The notes under the pieces: model-generated | Told to the model about the DNA's origin: nothing | The model's database searches: none | The model's input: only the letters and a program-made list of their open reading frames with translations | NCBI GenBank assembly: GCA_024234815.1 | Contig: JACKNO010000003.1 | Span: forward strand, 620,001 to 684,000 | DNA: 64,000 bases | From: Pseudomonadales bacterium | GTDB lineage: Bacteria > Pseudomonadota > Gammaproteobacteria > Pseudomonadales > Halieaceae | Direction of reading: 5' to 3' | Shown here: positions 60,353 through 64,000 of the stretch, piece by piece | Layout of the letters: each line of letters begins with the position of its first letter | Position numbering within the stretch: the first letter of the stretch is position 1 | Program-made: the position numbers and the translations under genes

Positions 60353-61273
60353 TCAAAAGTGCTGGTAACCCGGCGCAATGTCAAGGCCGGGGCCGCAGTC
60401 GACACCCTCCCCGGCGACCACCTCCCCGATGCGGGTACATCCGGGCGGGGCCTGCGCAGTGGCAGGCAGGCAAAAACACAGCTCGTAGTCATCGCCGCCG
60501 GCCAGCGCCCAGCGCCTGACCTGCCCGGCGCTGGCATGCGAGGCCAGCGCCGGTGACAGCGGCAACAGTTCCGGTTCGATGACCAGTTTGACCCCACTGG
60601 CGGCGGCGATATGTCCCGCGTCCGCCAGCAGGCCATCCGAGATATCGATGGCCGCGCTAGCCTTGCCCAGCAACTCCCGCCCCAACGCCAACCTGGCGCG
60701 GGGACGATTGAAGCGGTGCAGCAGGTATTCGGCATGGTCGGGAGTTGGCTGCCACTGACCGGTCAGCACGGCCAACCCCCCAGCGGCGTCGCCCAGGTAC
60801 CCCGATACGTAAACGACATCGCCAACTGTGGCGCCACCGCGCAGCAACGCCTCTCCGGATGGCAGCGCCCCCAGTACCTGCACGGTAATCGTCAGGGGAC
60901 CCCGGGTAGTATCGCCTCCCACCAGCGGCAGCCGGTATTCGCTCACCGCCTCAGCCAGGCCCTGGCTGAAAGTCTGCAACCAGAGTTCGTCCGCCGCCGG
61001 CAGGGTGAGCGCCAGAGTCATACCCAGGGGGCGGGCCCCCATGGCCGCAAGATCGCTGGCGGCGACGGACACGGCACGAAACCCGATGTCCTCGGGAAAA
61101 CTGTCCGCCGGAAAATGTACGCCCTCCACCATCGTGTCCACCGAGGTGGCCAGGCGCTCCCCCGCGTCGAGGTGCAAAATGGCGCAATCGTCTCCCACGG
61201 ACAGGTCCACGGCTGCGCCGCGCCCCAGGGCGGAAAAATAGCGATAGATGAGGGAAAACTCCGAGACAGGCAT
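60353..61273 (-). CDS. thiL: Thiamine-monophosphate kinase
   Basis: Phosphorylates thiamine phosphate to the active diphosphate. The 306-residue PurM/AIR-synthase-like protein shows VGDDCAILHLDAGERLATSVDTMVEG in order at residues about 26-51, VSVAASDLAAMGARPLGM and LVGGDTTRGPLTITVQV. The start ATG overlaps the nusB stop by one base (TGATG), so longer frames are nusB shadow. Order nusB-thiL-pgpA is conserved. Confidence 0.96.
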   Translation of the reverse strand: MPVSEFSLIYRYFSALGRGAAVDLSVGDDCAILHLDAGERLATSVDTMVEGVHFPADSFPEDIGFRAVSVAASDLAAMGARPLGMTLALTLPAADELWLQTFSQGLAEAVSEYRLPLVGGDTTRGPLTITVQVLGALPSGEALLRGGATVGDVVYVSGYLGDAAGGLAVLTGQWQPTPDHAEYLLHRFNRPRARLALGRELLGKASAAIDISDGLLADAGHIAAASGVKLVIEPELLPLSPALASHASAGQVRRWALAGGDDYELCFCLPATAQAPPGCTRIGEVVAGEGVDCGPGLDIAPGYQHF

Positions 61274-61725
61274 CAGGATGCCGCGTCGATCTCGACCTTG
61301 CGAAGTTCGCGGGCGGCCTTGTCCAGCACGCCATTGATGTACTTGTGACCATCCGTCGCACCAAACTTTTTGGCCAGGGCAACGGCTTCGTTGATCACGA
61401 CTTTGTAGGGGACGTCGAGCCGATGGGCCAACTCGAAAGTACCCATGCGTAACAGGGTGCGCTCGATGGGATCCAGGTCTGACAGTTTGCGATCCAGCAG
61501 CGGCTCGAGCCGGGCCTCCAACTCGTCCACGCACGCGGGAACCCCGTGCAGCAGTGACTGGAAATACTCTAGATCCACATGATTGAAATCGTAATCGGCG
61601 CGAAATTCCGCCTCGATAGCCGCCAGTGGGGCAGACGCCATATGCCACTGGTAGAGGGCCTGCATACCGTAGTGACGGGCCTTGCGACGCTCGGCCGCGA
61701 GAGTATTGCGCGCGGAAGTGCCCAC
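61273..61725 (-). CDS. nusB: Transcription antitermination protein NusB
   Basis: Binds boxA RNA with NusE (S10) to support antitermination on rRNA operons. The 150-residue helical protein has RRKARHYGMQALYQWHMA at its start and the C-terminal VINEAVALAKKFGATDGHKYINGVLDKAA. It begins immediately after ribH (adjacent stop and start). Confidence 0.96.
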   Translation of the reverse strand: MGTSARNTLAAERRKARHYGMQALYQWHMASAPLAAIEAEFRADYDFNHVDLEYFQSLLHGVPACVDELEARLEPLLDRKLSDLDPIERTLLRMGTFELAHRLDVPYKVVINEAVALAKKFGATDGHKYINGVLDKAARELRKVEIDAAS

Positions 61726-62199
61726 TCAGCCGATCTTGCCCAGCAGGCTGACCATTTCCAGGGCGGACATGGCAGCCTCTTCGCCCTTGTTGCCAGCCTT
61801 TGTGCCCGAGCGCTCCACCGCCTGCTCGATTGAATCCACCGTCAGCACGCCGAATGAGATAGGCACACCGTACTCCATGCTTACATGGGCGATGCCCTTG
61901 GTGCACTCGCCGGCGACATACTCAAAGTGCGGTGTACCACCGCGAATGACCGCGCCCAGTGCGATAATGGCGTCGACCCCGCCGCTGGCCGCCACCTTTT
62001 TACAGACCAGCGGAATTTCGAACGCGCCGGGGGCACGCACTACGGTGATGTGCTTTTCATCCACGCCGTGGCGGCGCAGGGTATCGATGGCTCCGGCGAG
62101 CAGGTGTTCCACGACAAAGCTGTTCCAGCGCCCCACTACCAGCGTGTATTTGCCCTTGCCACCGGTAAAATCGCCTTCAATGGTTTTTATATCACTCAT
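61726..62199 (-). CDS. ribH: 6,7-dimethyl-8-ribityllumazine synthase
   Basis: Penultimate riboflavin step. The 157-residue protein forms capsid-like oligomers in many bacteria. It has VVRAPGAFEIPLVCKKVAAS, ALGAVIRGGTPHFEYVAGEC and YGVPISFGVLTVDS with the family active-site residues. Minus strand, after ribB with a 35-bp gap and followed at once by nusB. Confidence 0.97.
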   Translation of the reverse strand: MSDIKTIEGDFTGGKGKYTLVVGRWNSFVVEHLLAGAIDTLRRHGVDEKHITVVRAPGAFEIPLVCKKVAASGGVDAIIALGAVIRGGTPHFEYVAGECTKGIAHVSMEYGVPISFGVLTVDSIEQAVERSGTKAGNKGEEAAMSALEMVSLLGKIG

Positions 62200-62234
62200 T
62201 CTTCCTGTTCCTTCTCAATCGACACGGCCCGCGA

Positions 62235-63338
62235 TCACTGCCCGGGCTGGACAAAATCCAACACTTCGAGGCCGAAGCCGGAAATCGCATTGTACTTGAT
62301 CGGCGCGCCCATCAGGTGGATTTTTCCCACCCCAAGATCCTTGAGGATCTGCGAGCCAAGGCCCACGGTGGTATAGCTATCGGGGGTCATTATTCCGGGG
62401 GCAGGGGTCTTCCCCAGCGCCAGATCGACACTGGACAGCAACTGCTCCGGACTCTCGCTACGTACCAGCAGCACGATCACCCCACGGTCACTCTCGGCCA
62501 CCGCCTTCAGGCAATTTGCCATATTCCACCCTTGCGGCCCCTCGATCCGGGTGGAGACCAGGTCGCGCATGGCGGACTGCACATGCACTCTCACCAGCGT
62601 GGGCTGCTCCGGCACGATATCGCCGCGGGACAGCGCCAGATGCACCTCGCCGGCGGTCTGGTCGCGATAGGCGGTCAGTTTGAATTCGCCGTAACCGGTC
62701 TGCACGACGCCCTCGCGAATACGCCGTATGGTGCGCTCGTTGGCCAGGCGAAAATGGATAAGGTCGGCTATGGTGCCAATCTTCAGCTGGTGCCTGTCGG
62801 CGAACTCACGCAGGGCGGGGCCGTCCGCCACCATCCCTTCAGGAGTCAGGATGTCGGCAATCACCGCGGCCGGGAGCAACCCCGCCAGGCGCGCGTAATC
62901 GGAAGCTGCCTCGGTGTGACCGGCGCGGGTCAACACGCCGCCGGGCATGGCTGCCAGCGGAAAAATATGGCCGGGCTGAACGATGTCCTGCGGCTTCGCG
63001 AACGGCGCCACCGCCGCCTGTACAGTACGGGCGCGATCGGCGGCCGAGATACCGGTGTCGATTCCTTCGGCAGCCTCGATCGATAGGGTGAAGTGGGCTT
63101 TTTCACCCAGCCCCTCGTCCACCATCGGCGGCAGGTCAAGCTGGCGGCAGCGATCCTCGGTCAGGGTGAGGCACACCAGGCCGCGGGCCTGGCGCGCCAT
63201 GAAGTTCACGTGGCCGGCATCACAGTGCTCGGCGGCAACCATGACCACGCCTTCATTGTCGCGGTCGGCATCATCGTCCAACAGCACGACCATGCGCCCC
63301 TGGCGGATGTCGCTGATCAATTCCTCGACTGTATTCAA
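62235..63338 (-). CDS. ribB: 3,4-dihydroxy-2-butanone-4-phosphate synthase with degenerate GTP cyclohydrolase II domain
   Basis: A 367-residue RibBA-type fusion. Residues 1-200 are an intact RibB: DDDADRDNEGVVMVAAEHC and the RAGHTEAASDYARLAGLLP substrate loop. The C-terminal domain has the GCH II fold but lacks the zinc cysteines (SECLTGD...CDCG is replaced by HVQSAMRD...) and the QEGRGIGL motif, so it should be inactive for GTP. A separate ribA supplies that activity. The start overlaps the ribE stop by 4 bp. Confidence 0.95.
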   Translation of the reverse strand: MNTVEELISDIRQGRMVVLLDDDADRDNEGVVMVAAEHCDAGHVNFMARQARGLVCLTLTEDRCRQLDLPPMVDEGLGEKAHFTLSIEAAEGIDTGISAADRARTVQAAVAPFAKPQDIVQPGHIFPLAAMPGGVLTRAGHTEAASDYARLAGLLPAAVIADILTPEGMVADGPALREFADRHQLKIGTIADLIHFRLANERTIRRIREGVVQTGYGEFKLTAYRDQTAGEVHLALSRGDIVPEQPTLVRVHVQSAMRDLVSTRIEGPQGWNMANCLKAVAESDRGVIVLLVRSESPEQLLSSVDLALGKTPAPGIMTPDSYTTVGLGSQILKDLGVGKIHLMGAPIKYNAISGFGLEVLDFVQPGQ

Positions 63339-64000
63339 ACCTTGTTACCTGTTCCAGAAGGCGGCGCCGTGCCGCGCAGAAAACCATTGTCGGCCAGTGT
63401 CGCCATAGACAGCCCCGTAGCTGGCGCCGACCGGGCCGCGGCATCGCCCAACACAAGACGCTCCAGGTAGCGGGCGATGACATCCACCTCGAGGTTGACC
63501 TGAGTGCCGGGGCCATACTCGCCGAACACCGTCTCCGCCATCGTCTGGGGAATGATATTGAGTTCAAACAGCGCTCCGGACACCGCATTTACCGTAAGGC
63601 TGGTGCCGTCCACGCAGATACTTCCCTTGTGGGCGATATATTTTGCCAGCGCATCCGGTGCGCGAATCTCCACTCTTACCGAACGCCCGTCCGGCTGCAG
63701 GCTGACCACTTCACCCACGCCATCGACGTGTCCGCTGACGATATGCCCGCCCAGGCGGCTGGCCGGGGTGAGCGCTTTTTCCAGGTTCACCCTGGCCCCC
63801 ACTTGCAGCTTGCCCAGGGTGGTGAAGTTGAGCGTTTCCACCGACACATCGGCCCAGTAGCCGTCGCCGGGCAATTCGATCACCGTGAGGCAGACACCGT
63901 TGGTGCAGACACTGTCTCCCAGCACCAGGTCGTCCAGCGCCAGCTTGCCGGTGTGGATGCGCAGGCGCAGGTCGCCGCCGCTCGGCTGCATGGCCGCAAC
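63335..64000 (-). CDS. ribE: Riboflavin synthase (5' end outside window)
   Basis: Dismutates two lumazines to riboflavin. The visible 222 codons contain both lumazine-binding repeats (LVLGDSVCTNGVCLTVIELP, then GSICVDGTSLTVNAVSG) and LGGHIVSGHVDGVGEV. The normal N terminus (MFTGIIE...) lies beyond position 64000; the in-frame ATG at 63991 is internal. It is first in the ribE-ribB-ribH-nusB-thiL-pgpA run seen here. Confidence 0.95.
   Translation of the reverse strand, partial: VAAMQPSGGDLRLRIHTGKLALDDLVLGDSVCTNGVCLTVIELPGDGYWADVSVETLNFTTLGKLQVGARVNLEKALTPASRLGGHIVSGHVDGVGEVVSLQPDGRSVRVEIRAPDALAKYIAHKGSICVDGTSLTVNAVSGALFELNIIPQTMAETVFGEYGPGTQVNLEVDVIARYLERLVLGDAAARSAPATGLSMATLADNGFLRGTAPPSGTGNKV

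Noticed and set aside
61274..61906. Upstream extension of thiL across nusB
   Set aside because: It is an out-of-frame shadow of nusB and ribH. The ThiL N terminus aligns with MPVSEFSLIYRYF at 61273.

Overview
This is a GC-rich chromosomal stretch (well over 60% GC in several stretches checked by eye) of a gammaproteobacterium. Gene orders such as aspS-yebC-ruvCA, proA-nadD-rsfS-rlmH-mrdAB-mltB-rlpA-dacA-ybeD-lipB and xseB-ispA / ribA-pgpA-thiL-nusB-ribH-ribB-ribE match the Pseudomonas-like chromosome plan. The LiuR-type leucine cluster, the sulfotransferases and the protein style suggest a marine member of the OM60/NOR5 (Halieaceae) type. That family assignment is inference; no 16S gene is present.

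Layout. 1-4.5 kb (minus): ruvA (partial), ruvC, yebC, aspS, an FmdB zinc ribbon and an HU protein with a histone-H1-like tail. 4.8-10.4 kb (plus): proS, a LuxR-type regulator, a PuuA-like glutamine synthetase broken by one in-frame TAG, a secreted EEP-family phosphodiesterase-like protein and a DUF5329 protein. 10.4-14 kb: MATE exporter, acyl-CoA desaturase, glutathione peroxidase, then a 442-bp gap holding a long fold-back repeat. 14.4-26.1 kb (minus): prfC, lipB, ybeD and a cell-wall elongation block (dacA, rlpA, mltB, rodA, mrdA), then rlmH, rsfS, nadD, proA. 26.2-33.7 kb (plus): a DsbA-like isomerase and the leucine/isovalerate cluster liuR-liuA-liuB-liuD-liuE, with a recognisable LiuR operator. 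Its hydratase gene liuC is missing and a 102-bp palindromic repeat occupies the usual slot.

33.7-44.4 kb is mixed housekeeping: amidohydrolase, yaeQ, an Ada/AlkA fusion overlapping ogt, DUF465, cysQ, yrfG, hslR, a membrane diguanylate cyclase, an SGNH-like protein and dxs. 44.4-57.1 kb is an accessory surface-glycan locus. It encodes five glycosyltransferases, UDP-galactopyranose mutase, two sulfotransferases, a Wzx flippase, a methyltransferase, a WbqC-family protein and a VioA-like aminotransferase, and part of it is distinctly AT-richer than the rest. No Wzy polymerase is seen. The locus lies between dxs and xseB-ispA, which are normally neighbours. 57.3-64 kb carries xseB, ispA, ribA, a retropepsin-like protease, pgpA, thiL, nusB, ribH, ribB (with a dead GTP-cyclohydrolase domain) and ribE (partial).

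The most interesting points are the amber-interrupted glutamine synthetase, the two palindromic repeat elements, the liu cluster without liuC, and the predicted sulfated, galactofuranose- and 4-amino-sugar-containing glycan locus. No tRNA, rRNA, CRISPR array, prophage or transposase gene was recognised.
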